NCBI RefSeq assembly: GCF_014192215.1
Contig: NZ_JACHXP010000010.1
Location: forward strand, 62,001-126,000
Origin: Halomonas cerina
GTDB taxonomy: Bacteria > Pseudomonadota > Gammaproteobacteria > Pseudomonadales > Halomonadaceae
DNA: 64,000 nt
Direction: 5' to 3'
The notes under the pieces were generated by a model. It was not told the DNA's origin. It ran no database searches and worked only from the letters and a program-made list of their open reading frames with translations. The position numbers and the translations under genes were made by a program. Below, in pieces: positions 1 through 8,188 of the stretch (its first letter is position 1; every line of letters begins with the position of its first letter).

Positions 1-1
1 C

Positions 2-769
2 GTCAACCTGCTGGGCTGGATGACCGTCAACCGTCTGGGCCGTTTGCAGCGCGAACAGTTTGCCCTGTTGCTGGAGGAGCGAAACACCAATCGCCGACTC
101 GAGGTGGAGATCGCCGAACGCAACCTCCTGGAGGAGCGCCTGCGCCACATGGCAAGGATCGACCCCCTGACCGGCGTGGCCAACCGGCGGCGCTTCTTCG
201 AACTCGCCGAGCAGGAGCGTCGCCGGGCGAACCGTGACGGCACGCCCCTCTCCCTGTGCATGGTCGATATCGACCATTTCAAGGCCATCAATGACCGCCA
301 TGGCCACGCCATCGGTGACTTGGCTCTGACCATGGTGGCCGCCCGCTGCCAGTCGGTGCTTCGCGAGAGCGATATCATCGGCCGCTATGGGGGGGAGGAG
401 TTTATCATCGCCCTGCCGCTGGCCAACCTGATCACTGCCCGGAACATTGCCGAGCGACTGCGCCACGCCATCTGCCGCCAGCCACTGGACGTCGACGGCC
501 TTTGCCTCCCGCTGACGATCACGATCGGTATCAGCCGGGTCGACGACAGCGAAACCGGCCTCGAGGAGAGCCTGCAACGCGCCGACCGGGCCCTCTATGC
601 CGGCAAGGCGAGTGGGCGCAATCGGGTCGTGGTCATGTCGCCCGAGGCACCCGGCGTTCCCTTCACTGGGACACCGCCGCGCCTCATACCCGTTGCGACT
701 GCAGCCAATGTCGCAACTGCGGCGCCTGCAGAAGCCCGGGCTGGCGAGCCACCTCCTGGCCCTGCCTGA
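2..769 (+). CDS. Diguanylate cyclase (GGDEF domain), 5' end outside the window
   Basis: The frame is open to the left edge, so the N-terminus is missing; the visible residues VNLLGW just before the first Met suggest the end of a membrane segment. A short coiled-coil linker leads into a GGDEF domain that makes c-di-GMP from two GTP. The active-site signature is GGEEF inside RYGGEEF. An RESD sequence five residues earlier fits the RxxD inhibitory I-site, so product feedback is likely. The domain ends near base 634; the remaining tail of about 45 residues is low complexity and overlaps the 3' end of convergent trxC by 86 bp, so the true protein end deserves care. Confidence 0.9.
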   Translation, partial: VNLLGWMTVNRLGRLQREQFALLLEERNTNRRLEVEIAERNLLEERLRHMARIDPLTGVANRRRFFELAEQERRRANRDGTPLSLCMVDIDHFKAINDRHGHAIGDLALTMVAARCQSVLRESDIIGRYGGEEFIIALPLANLITARNIAERLRHAICRQPLDVDGLCLPLTITIGISRVDDSETGLEESLQRADRALYAGKASGRNRVVVMSPEAPGVPFTGTPPRLIPVATAANVATAAPAEARAGEPPPGPA

Positions 770-1136
770 ACACGATCAGGGTGGGGATGCTGCGGATACC
801 GAAGCGGCCGGCCAGCCCTGGCTCGGCCTCGGTATCGAGCTTGGCGAAGCGCAGCCGGGGCTCAAGCTCCCGGGCCACCTCGGTGAAGATCGGGGCCATC
901 ATCTTGCAGGGACCGCACCAGCTGGCCCAGAAGTCCACCACCACCGGCAGCTCACTGCGGTTGACGACGGCCTCGAAGTTGTCCGAGGTCAGCGCCACCG
1001 GTTCACCGGTGAACAGCGCCGCCTTGCACTTTCCGCATCTCGGCCCCTCCTCCAGCCGTGAGTGGGCGACCCGATTGAGGGCGCTGCAATGAGGGCAGGG
1101 GATCTTCAAGAAGTCTGGCATCTGGGCGTCTGACAT
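684..1136 (-). CDS. trxC: Thioredoxin 2 (zinc-containing)
   Basis: A 150-residue cytoplasmic disulfide reductase. The N-terminus carries two CxxC pairs (C14/C17 and C34/C37) that form the zinc site typical of TrxC, followed by a thioredoxin fold with the WCGPC active site (C74/C77) and the cis-proline region RSIPT. I chose the ATG at 1136 over the one at 1157 because GGAG lies about 8 bp upstream and MSDAQ gives normal TrxC length. TrxC supports reduction of ribonucleotide reductase and defence against oxidants. It converges on the diguanylate cyclase gene and overlaps its 3' end. Confidence 0.93.
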   Translation of the reverse strand: MSDAQMPDFLKIPCPHCSALNRVAHSRLEEGPRCGKCKAALFTGEPVALTSDNFEAVVNRSELPVVVDFWASWCGPCKMMAPIFTEVARELEPRLRFAKLDTEAEPGLAGRFGIRSIPTLIVFRQGQEVARQPGLLQAPQLRHWLQSQRV

Positions 1137-1282
1137 GGGGAGGCTCCGAACCGGCATTGCTGGCCCCGACTATGGCGCCGACCCGGCAGAGGATCAAGTC
1201 GAGCGGCGTCGTGCCCTGTCGCCATGCAGGTCCCTTGGCACACTGGTATCTTGGCTACCCACTGCCGATGCCGAGCCCGCTC

Positions 1283-3088
1283 ATGAGCGCCCACCCCGAT
1301 CCGCGAATCCTGCTGCGCCTGCTGGGCATGTTGCGACCCTACCGTCGGCGGCTGCTGGTGGCCGGCCTGATGTTGTTCCTCGCCGCGGCCAGCGTGATGC
1401 TGCTCGGCCAGGGGCTGCGCCTGGTGATTGACCAGGGCTTTCTTGCCGAAGACCGCGCCCGCCTCAACGAGGCACTCGTCATGATGCTCGCCGTGGTGGC
1501 CGTGCTGGCCGGTGCCTCGGCGCTGCGCTATTACCTGGTGAGTTGGATTGGCGAGCGGCTGGCCGCCGACCTGCGTCGCCGGGTATTCGACCACCTGCTC
1601 ACCCTCGAGCCCGGTTTCTTCGAGCACGCAAAGGGAGAAAGCGGCGGTGCCGGCGAGATCGCCTCCCGGCTGACGGCCGACACTAGTGTACTGCAGAGCC
1701 TGTTCGGTTCGTCGCTCTCGCTGGCCCTGCGCAACCTGGTGATGCTGGTCGGCGCGGTGGCCCTGATGCTGGTGACCCAGCCCTGGCTCTCGGCGCTGGT
1801 CCTGCTGGGGATCCCCGCTACGGTGCTGCCGATCCTGTGGTTCGGTCGTCGGGTACGTCGCCTCTCGCGCCACAGCCAGGACCGGGTGGCCGAACTCGGC
1901 CGCTATGCCGGCGAGTCGCTGGCCGGCATCCGCACGGTACAGGCCTTCACCCATGAAGAGATCGAGCGGCGGGACTACGGGGCGCGCGTCGAAGAGGCAT
2001 TCGGCAGTGCCGTGGCCCGCACCCGCCAGCGGGCCTGGCTCACCGGTATCGCCGTACTGGTGGTGTTCATCGCCGTGGGGATCATGCTGTGGCAGGGTGG
2101 CCAGTCGGTACTGGCCGACACCCTGACCGCTGGCGAGCTGTCGGCCTTCGTCTTCTATGCGGTGCTGGCGGCCGGCGCCGTGGCAACCCTTGCCGAGGTA
2201 GCCGGCGATGTGCAGCGGGCGGCCGGCGCCGCGGAACGTCTGCTGGAGCTGCTGACGGCGCGGCCCCGCATCCGGGCGCCGGCCCAGCCGACCCACTTGC
2301 CCACGCCCGTGGCCGGCGACTTGCGCCTGGAGGGGGTGCGCTTCACCTATCCTGGGCGCTCCCAGCCGGCCCTCGATGCCCTCGACCTGCATGTCCGACA
2401 CGGCGAGCGCGTGGCCCTGGTCGGCCCCTCCGGCGCCGGCAAGAGCACCCTACTCAGCCTGCTGTTACGCTTTTACGACCCGGATGTAGGGCGAATCTGC
2501 CTGGATAGTCTCGACCTGCGAGACCTGGACCCGCGGGTACTGCGCTCGACCATGGGCCTGGTGGCCCAGGAGCCGGTGCTGTTCACCGGCAGCGCCGCCG
2601 AGAACCTGCGCTATGGCCGGCCCGATGCCCCCCTTGAGGCACTTCGCGATGCGGCCCGAGACGCCAACGCCCTGGCCTTCATCGAGGCCCTGCCACAGGG
2701 TTTCGACACACCCCTTGGCCCCGGCGGAGTCCAGCTGTCCGGGGGCCAGCGCCAACGCCTGGCCATCGCCCGGGCGCTGCTCAAGAACCCACGCATCCTG
2801 CTGCTGGACGAGGCCACCAGCGCCCTGGACGCCGAGAGTGAGCGCCAGGTGCAGCAGGCCCTCGACCGTCTGATGCAAAACCGCACCAGCGTGGTGATTG
2901 CCCATCGCCTGGCCACGGTGGTGGCCGCCGACCGTCTGCTGCTGCTCGACGGCGGGCGCCTGGTGGCCGCCGGCCGGCACGACGAACTGCTCGCGACCAG
3001 CACGCTCTACCGCCATCTGGCGGAACTGCAGTTCGGGGTCGCCGAGCCGGGTAAGCCGACAGGTGAGACGGCGGCACCGGGCCGGTGA
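1283..3088 (+). CDS. ABC exporter with fused permease and ATPase (MsbA-related)
   Basis: About 601 residues: six transmembrane helices in roughly the first 310 residues, then a nucleotide-binding domain. Walker A GPSGAGKST is near residue 381, the ABC signature is LSGGQRQRLAIARAL, Walker B is ILLLDEATSALD, and the H-loop is in VIAHRLAT. This is the half-transporter layout of the ABCB/MsbA type, expected to work as a homodimer exporting a lipid or hydrophobic compound. The substrate cannot be read from sequence. The start is uncertain: ATG 1283 or ATG 1268, neither with a strong ribosome site. The gene stands alone, with no lpxK beside it, so the true MsbA is less likely. Confidence 0.88.
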   Translation: MSAHPDPRILLRLLGMLRPYRRRLLVAGLMLFLAAASVMLLGQGLRLVIDQGFLAEDRARLNEALVMMLAVVAVLAGASALRYYLVSWIGERLAADLRRRVFDHLLTLEPGFFEHAKGESGGAGEIASRLTADTSVLQSLFGSSLSLALRNLVMLVGAVALMLVTQPWLSALVLLGIPATVLPILWFGRRVRRLSRHSQDRVAELGRYAGESLAGIRTVQAFTHEEIERRDYGARVEEAFGSAVARTRQRAWLTGIAVLVVFIAVGIMLWQGGQSVLADTLTAGELSAFVFYAVLAAGAVATLAEVAGDVQRAAGAAERLLELLTARPRIRAPAQPTHLPTPVAGDLRLEGVRFTYPGRSQPALDALDLHVRHGERVALVGPSGAGKSTLLSLLLRFYDPDVGRICLDSLDLRDLDPRVLRSTMGLVAQEPVLFTGSAAENLRYGRPDAPLEALRDAARDANALAFIEALPQGFDTPLGPGGVQLSGGQRQRLAIARALLKNPRILLLDEATSALDAESERQVQQALDRLMQNRTSVVIAHRLATVVAADRLLLLDGGRLVAAGRHDELLATSTLYRHLAELQFGVAEPGKPTGETAAPGR

Positions 3089-3093
3089 ATGCC

Positions 3094-3411
3094 TCAGGCA
3101 GGATAGTGCACCGCCAACCAGATGGTGTCGCGCTCGGGATCGGTCCAGGCCACCCGATGCCGACGATGGGCGGGAATCTGCAGGTGGTCGCCCGGGCGCA
3201 ACCTGACCGCCTCGCCGTCCTCGAAGACGACCTCGCCCTCGCCCTTCAGCACTATCACCCACTCGTCCCAGGCCTGGTCATACCAGCCCGAGGTCGGCGA
3301 AGTGTGGCCCCGCGAGACGATGCGCTCCACCCGCACTGCCTCGCCCGTGACCAGGGTCTCGAACCGCTCGTCGTCGAGACGGTCCGGAATGGCGTCGAAG
3401 AGGTTCGGCAT
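3094..3411 (-). CDS. Small cupin-domain protein
   Basis: A single-domain cupin of 105 residues. The double-stranded beta-helix is recognisable from WDEWVIVLKGEGEVVFEDG and LRPGDHLQIPAHRRHRVAWT, the two cupin motifs, with His residues in the second that could bind metal. TGGAGAT precedes the ATG at 3411. It follows the metallophosphoesterase gene by 22 bp on the same strand, so the two are probably cotranscribed. No substrate can be assigned. Confidence 0.85.
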   Translation of the reverse strand: MPNLFDAIPDRLDDERFETLVTGEAVRVERIVSRGHTSPTSGWYDQAWDEWVIVLKGEGEVVFEDGEAVRLRPGDHLQIPAHRRHRVAWTDPERDTIWLAVHYPA

Positions 3412-3433
3412 CGCGATCTCCAGGTAGGAGGTG

Positions 3434-4195
3434 TCACACCTCGATCACCAGCTCGGGACGGAACAGCGGCGGGTCGAACTCGTCCGGATAGCCGCCGGGA
3501 TTGGCGATGACCCGGGTGCCGTTCACCTCCCGCGTTACCGGCTCGTGCACATGGCCGTGGATCCAGACCGCCATCCGCCCCATCAGCCGCGGCAGGTGCG
3601 AGGCGAAGGCCGGCGAGAGGTCGTCGTCTCGGTAGCGGGGCGGAATGCACTCGGCCAGCGGGGCATGGTGGCTGATCACCACCCGCGGCCCGGCGAAGGG
3701 ACGCGCCAGTTCGGCCTCGAGCCAGGCCAGGGCCGCGGCATGCAGCCGTCGGCTCTCCGCCGGGCTGAACACCTCTCCTTCCGGCTGCTCGATGATGCGA
3801 AAGTCCGGCATCAGACAGCGCGCGGTTTGTTCGATCAGCGCCGGGTCGTGATCCGGCCGATCGACATGCAGGGCGAAATCGGTCCAGAGGGTGGTGCCAT
3901 GGAAACGTATCCCGCCCAGGGTCAGGCTGCGGTTGTCCAGCAGGTGAACCCCCTGGCGCTCGGCCTCGACGGCCAGTTCGGCACGCAGGGCCGGCATGGA
4001 GGTGGCATAGAACTCGTGGTTGCCGGGCACATAGAGGATCGGCCTGCCGACGAAGCGCTCGGCGGCCCAGGCGAGGCCTTCGGTCTCACGGTGGATGTCG
4101 CCGGCCAGGATCACCATGTCGGCCGCCACCTCCGGCAGCTCGCGCCCCCCGTCGAAGTGTTCCAGGTGCAGGTCGGACAGCACCCTGATGCGCAT
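3434..4195 (-). CDS. Calcineurin-like metallophosphoesterase
   Basis: A 253-residue soluble protein with the full metallophosphoesterase metal set: DLHLEH near the N-terminus (D-x-H), GDIH, GNHE (PGNHEFY), and two late histidine motifs, ISHHAP and HGHVH. These residues bind a two-metal centre for phosphoester hydrolysis. The natural substrate is unknown. AGAGGT upstream of the ATG at 4195 supports the start. The gene is divergent from aconitase across a 132-bp gap and leads into the cupin gene. Confidence 0.88.
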   Translation of the reverse strand: MRIRVLSDLHLEHFDGGRELPEVAADMVILAGDIHRETEGLAWAAERFVGRPILYVPGNHEFYATSMPALRAELAVEAERQGVHLLDNRSLTLGGIRFHGTTLWTDFALHVDRPDHDPALIEQTARCLMPDFRIIEQPEGEVFSPAESRRLHAAALAWLEAELARPFAGPRVVISHHAPLAECIPPRYRDDDLSPAFASHLPRLMGRMAVWIHGHVHEPVTREVNGTRVIANPGGYPDEFDPPLFRPELVIEV

Positions 4196-4327
4196 GAGTG
4201 ACCTCTCTGTCGGCAGGAACCGTTCTCACACCATAGCATCCTTGCCACCGCCCCCCTTATCCCCGATCCATGCCTGACCTCGGCCCAGGCTCGGCTAGAC
4301 TAAAATGAGGGATAGCCAGGAGGTGTC

Positions 4328-6265
4328 ATGACGCGACTCAATGTGACTCAGAAACTGATCGATGCGCACCTGCTGAGTGGCCATATGGTGGCGGGCGAGG
4401 AGATCGGGCTGGCCATCGACCAGACGCTGACCCAGGACGCTACCGGGACCCTGGTGATGCTGGAGTTCGAGGCCATGCAGCTCGATCGGGTGCGCACCGA
4501 ACTCTCGGCCCAGTATGTCGACCACAACCTCTTCCAGGAGGACTTCAAGAACCCCGACGACCACCTGTTCCTGCAGAGCGCCTGCCGCAAGTTCGGCGTC
4601 TGGTTCAGCCCGGCGGGCAACGGGGTCAGCCACCCCGTCCATCAGGAACGCTTCGGCATCCCCGGCAAGACACTGGTCGGCTCGGACAGCCATACGCCGG
4701 CGGCGGGTGCCCTGGGCATGTTCGCCACCGGCGCGGGCGGGCTGGAAGTGGCCCTGGCCATGGCCGGCAAGCCGCTCTACCTGAAGATGCCCGACGTGGT
4801 GGGCGTGGAGCTGACCGGCGAGTTGCCCGACTGGGTCAGCGCCAAGGATGTGGTTCTGGAGATGCTGCGCCGCTTCGACGTCAAGGGTGGAGTGGGCAAG
4901 GTGTTCGAGTACTACGGCCCCGGCCTCGATAGCCTGAGTGCCATGGATCGCCACGTGATCGCCAACATGGGCACCGAGATGGGGGCCACGACCTCGGTAT
5001 TTCCCTCCGATGGCGAAGTGAAGCGCTTCCTGGAACAGCAGGAACGCGGCGACGACTGGCAGGAACTGCTCGCCGACGACGGCGCCGACTACGACGAGCA
5101 TGTATCGCTCGACCTGTCGACGCTGGAGCCGCTGATCGCCCTGCCCAGCAGCCCCGGCAATGTCCGTCCGATACACGAGGTGGCCGGCGAGGAGATCTAT
5201 CAGGCCTATATCGGCTCCTCGGCCAACCCCGGGCTTCGCGACTTCGCCGTGCCAGCGATGATGGTCGAAGGCCGTCAGGTCCCCCCCGGGGTATCGTTCG
5301 ACGTCAACCCCACTTCACGCCAGATCCTGGAGATCCTCTCCAACGAGAGCTACCTGACACGCCTGATTCGGGCCGGCGCCCGCCTGCACCAGGCCGGCTG
5401 CAATGGCTGCATCGGCATGGGCCAGGCCCCGGCCAGTGGACGCAACAGCCTGCGCACCGTGCCGCGCAACTTCCCGGGGCGTTCCGGCACCCCCGAGGAC
5501 CGCGTATTTCTGTGCAGCCCGGAGACCGCCACCGCCTCGGTCCTGACCGGCAAGATCACCGACCCGCGTGACCTGGACATGGACTACCCGCGCTTTCGCG
5601 AGCCCGAGCAGGTGGCGGTCAACCGCGAGATGCTGCTCGCCCCTGCCGAGGACAGCGGCCTGGTGGAACTGATCAAGGGACCCAACGTGAAGTCGCTGCC
5701 GGCGTTCAAGCCCATCCCCGCCTCCTTCACCGGGCCGGTACTGCTCAAGCTCGGCGACGATGTCTCCACCGACGAGATCATGCCCGCCGGCGCCGAGGTG
5801 CTGCCGCTGCGCAGCAACATCCCGGCCATCGCCGAGCACGTGTTCCGGGCCGTCGACGGCGACTTCAGCCAGCGTGCCCATGATCTGCAGGGCGACGGCT
5901 TCTTCATCATCGCCGGAAAGAACTACGGCCAGGGCTCGAGCCGCGAGCATGCCGCCATCGCCCCGCGCTACCTGGGGCTGCGCGCGGTATGCGCGCTCTC
6001 CTATGGACGCATCCACTGGCAGAACCTGGCCAACTTCGGCGTGGTGCCGCTGACCTTCACCGACCCCGAGGATCTCGAGGCCATCGAGCAGGGCGACGAG
6101 CTGGCTCTGGACGATATCATCGCCGCCCTCGACAGTGGTGAGGACATCACGCTCCACAACAGGACTCGCGATCAGCGCTATACCATGCGCCACGACCTGA
6201 GCCGACGCCAGATCGACATGATCCGTCACGGCAGCCTGATCGAGCTGGTACGACAGGAGACCTAG
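4328..6265 (+). CDS. Aconitate hydratase, Aquifex-type
   Basis: A 645-residue TCA-cycle enzyme interconverting citrate and isocitrate with a [4Fe-4S] cluster. Length and layout fit the short putative aconitase family (Aquifex type), which is nearer to isopropylmalate isomerase than to AcnA or AcnB. Visible landmarks are GSDSHTPAAG, the cluster motif GCNGCIGMGQ, and the swivelling C-terminal domain with DDVSTDEIMPAG and YGQGSSREHAA. A strong AGGAGGTG sits just before the ATG. The DsrE-like gene starts 66 bp downstream and may be cotranscribed. Confidence 0.93.
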   Translation: MTRLNVTQKLIDAHLLSGHMVAGEEIGLAIDQTLTQDATGTLVMLEFEAMQLDRVRTELSAQYVDHNLFQEDFKNPDDHLFLQSACRKFGVWFSPAGNGVSHPVHQERFGIPGKTLVGSDSHTPAAGALGMFATGAGGLEVALAMAGKPLYLKMPDVVGVELTGELPDWVSAKDVVLEMLRRFDVKGGVGKVFEYYGPGLDSLSAMDRHVIANMGTEMGATTSVFPSDGEVKRFLEQQERGDDWQELLADDGADYDEHVSLDLSTLEPLIALPSSPGNVRPIHEVAGEEIYQAYIGSSANPGLRDFAVPAMMVEGRQVPPGVSFDVNPTSRQILEILSNESYLTRLIRAGARLHQAGCNGCIGMGQAPASGRNSLRTVPRNFPGRSGTPEDRVFLCSPETATASVLTGKITDPRDLDMDYPRFREPEQVAVNREMLLAPAEDSGLVELIKGPNVKSLPAFKPIPASFTGPVLLKLGDDVSTDEIMPAGAEVLPLRSNIPAIAEHVFRAVDGDFSQRAHDLQGDGFFIIAGKNYGQGSSREHAAIAPRYLGLRAVCALSYGRIHWQNLANFGVVPLTFTDPEDLEAIEQGDELALDDIIAALDSGEDITLHNRTRDQRYTMRHDLSRRQIDMIRHGSLIELVRQET

Positions 6266-6331
6266 GAGGTGATGCCGACTGCTCCCAGAAGTCCGCGCCG
6301 CCATTCCTACCTTCCCCCAGGAGAGACCATC

Positions 6332-6670
6332 ATGAAGGTCGCCTACCTGTTTGCCACCCAGCGCCATAACGTCTCCCACGTACTTGCCCGCCTGATTCTT
6401 CCGCAACTGGAAGAGGGTCGGCATGGCGCCGAGGTGGTCGGCATGTTCTTCTTCGAGGACTACAACTATGTGCTGGTGGATGGTAACCCCATCGGCGAGC
6501 GCCTGCATGCCGTCGCCGAGCAGAGCGGCATGCTGCTCATGGGTTGCGATCGGTGCTGCTACGAGCGCGAGATCGCCGACCGGCTGATACCCGGTATTCC
6601 CATCGGCTGCTTCCCCGACCTTTACGCCGCCCTCGCCGGCAACCCACCCGATCAGGTGATCACGCTGTAA
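6332..6670 (+). CDS. Small DsrE-family-like protein with a C-x2-CC motif
   Basis: A 112-residue cytoplasmic protein starting MKVAYLFATQ, preceded by AGGAGA; the upstream in-frame ATG at 6269 has no comparable ribosome site. The alternating strand-helix pattern resembles the DsrE/DsrF/TusD fold. The conserved-looking cysteine cluster GCDRCCYERE (C72, C75, C76) could carry persulfide or bind metal, but this is inference. It follows aconitase on the same strand, so a link with Fe-S or sulfur handling is possible; the family assignment is tentative. Confidence 0.72.
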   Translation: MKVAYLFATQRHNVSHVLARLILPQLEEGRHGAEVVGMFFFEDYNYVLVDGNPIGERLHAVAEQSGMLLMGCDRCCYEREIADRLIPGIPIGCFPDLYAALAGNPPDQVITL

Positions 6671-6750
6671 CGAGGCGAGGGTGATATCGGGTGGCTGCTT
6701 CTAGGTGACTGCTCCCCGCCCGGGTGGGCGAGGCTTCCCGCGGATTTTTG

Positions 6751-8124
6751 CTAAAAGAAGCTCAATCCCACCTGGAAGAGCCGTTCCACATCGCGGATGC
6801 GGTGCCTGTCGATCACGCACAGGATGACGTGATCCCCGGATTCCACCACCACGTCGCCGTGGGCGATCAGCACCTCCTTGCCGCGCACGATAGCCCCGAT
6901 GGTGGTGCCACTGGGCAGGTCGATCTCGCCGATGGCACGCCCGACCACCCGGGAGGAGTGGAGGTCACCGTGGGCGATGGCCTCGATGGCCTCCGCCGCT
7001 CCACGGCGCAGCGAGTACACGTTGACGATGTCGCCGCGCCGCACGTAGGTGAGCAGGCTGCCTATGGTGGTTTGCTGGGGGGAAATGGCGATGTCGATCT
7101 CGCCCCCCTGGACGAGATCCACATAGGCGGCGTTGTTGATCAGCGTCAGCACCTTCTTGGCGCCCATGCGCTTGGCCAGCAGCGACGACATGATGTTGAC
7201 CTCGTCGTCGTTGGTCAGGGCGCAGAAGATGTCGCAGTCCTCGATGTTCTCCTCCTCCAGCAGCCGCTTGCTGGTGGCGCTGCCATGCAGCACCACGGTG
7301 CGGTCGAGGTGTTCGGAGAGCAGGGTGCAGCGCTCGAGGTGGTGCTCGATGATCTTGACCTGGTGGCTGTGCTCCAGGTGCTCGGCCAGACGCTCGCCGA
7401 TGTTGCCGCCGCCAGCGATCATCATCCGGCGGAAGTCGTGCTCCAGGCGCCTGAGTTCGCTCATCACCGCACGGATGTCGCGGCGGGCGGCGATGAAGAA
7501 CACCTCGTCGTCGGCCTCGATGACGGTGTCGCCGCGCGGAATGATCGGCCGGTTGCGGCGGTAGATGGCCACCACTCGGGTATCGACGTTGGGCATGTGG
7601 CGGCGCAGGAAGCCCAGGTCCTGACCGACCAGCGGACCGCCGAACACCGCCTGGACCGCCACCAGCTGGACCAGGCCCCCGGCGAACTCCAGCACCTGCA
7701 AGGCGCCGGGGTGCTCGATCAGCCGGTGGATGTGGTCGGTGACCACCTGCTCGGGGCTGATCAGCACGTCGATGGGCACCGCCTCTTGGGCGAACAGTTC
7801 CTTGCGGGCCAGATAGGCGGTGGCGCGCACCCGGGCGATCTTGGTCGGCGTGCGGAACAGGGTGTGGGCCACCTGACAGGCGATCATGTTGACCTCGTCG
7901 GAATTGGTCACCGCGATCAGCATGTCGGCATCCTCACCGCCGGCCTGGCGCAGCACCATGGGGTAGGACCCCGCCCCGGTCACGGTGCGGATATCCAGCC
8001 GGGTGTGCAGTTCCCTCAAGCGCTCGCCGTCGATGTCCACCACCGTGATGTCGTTCTCTTCACGGGCTAGATGCTCGGCCAAGGTGCCGCCGACCTGACC
8101 CACGCCCAGGATGATGATCTTCAT
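6751..8124 (-). CDS. trkA: Trk K+ uptake system, NAD-binding regulatory subunit TrkA
   Basis: A 457-residue peripheral membrane protein with two tandem RCK units, each an NAD(H)-binding Rossmann domain followed by a TrkA-C domain. The dinucleotide motifs are [13 protein letters not shown] at the N-terminus and [13 protein letters not shown] in the second half. It gates the TrkH/TrkI channel and is central to K+ uptake in halophiles. It is the last gene of the trkH-kdpD-kdpE-trkA run. It has no good ribosome site of its own directly upstream: the IscB element ends at or within a few bases of its ATG, and a well-placed GGAGG lies on the far side of the element at 9862-9866. Confidence 0.96.
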   Translation of the reverse strand: MKIIILGVGQVGGTLAEHLAREENDITVVDIDGERLRELHTRLDIRTVTGAGSYPMVLRQAGGEDADMLIAVTNSDEVNMIACQVAHTLFRTPTKIARVRATAYLARKELFAQEAVPIDVLISPEQVVTDHIHRLIEHPGALQVLEFAGGLVQLVAVQAVFGGPLVGQDLGFLRRHMPNVDTRVVAIYRRNRPIIPRGDTVIEADDEVFFIAARRDIRAVMSELRRLEHDFRRMMIAGGGNIGERLAEHLEHSHQVKIIEHHLERCTLLSEHLDRTVVLHGSATSKRLLEEENIEDCDIFCALTNDDEVNIMSSLLAKRMGAKKVLTLINNAAYVDLVQGGEIDIAISPQQTTIGSLLTYVRRGDIVNVYSLRRGAAEAIEAIAHGDLHSSRVVGRAIGEIDLPSGTTIGAIVRGKEVLIAHGDVVVESGDHVILCVIDRHRIRDVERLFQVGLSFF

Positions 8125-8140
8125 CAGTTTACGCGGGATA

Positions 8141-8188
8141 CCCCGCCCTTTGAGAGCGGGGAGGGATAGCGCGTCGCCCTAAGGGCGA
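8141..8188 (-). other. Two right-end hairpins of the IscB element, in the trkA leader
   Basis: Hairpin one is CCCCGC/GCGGGG with a 9-nt loop (8141-8161); hairpin two is TCGCCC/GGGCGA with a 3-nt loop (8174-8188), directly after the iscB stop. Neither is followed by a U-run, so they look like transposon-end recognition structures and not terminators. In the trkA mRNA hairpin one would sit about 17 nt before the start codon, where it could limit ribosome access. Confidence 0.7.

Noticed and set aside
1106-2401. 431-residue minus-strand frame opposite the ABC exporter
   Set aside because: Antisense shadow; the plus-strand frame has complete ABC transporter motifs.
1283-3088. Identification as essential MsbA
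   Set aside because: No lpxK neighbour and weak basis for substrate choice; kept as an MsbA-related exporter only.
8141-8188. Intrinsic terminators after iscB
   Set aside because: Good stems but no T-run on either strand, and they lie at the element end; better read as transposition hairpins.
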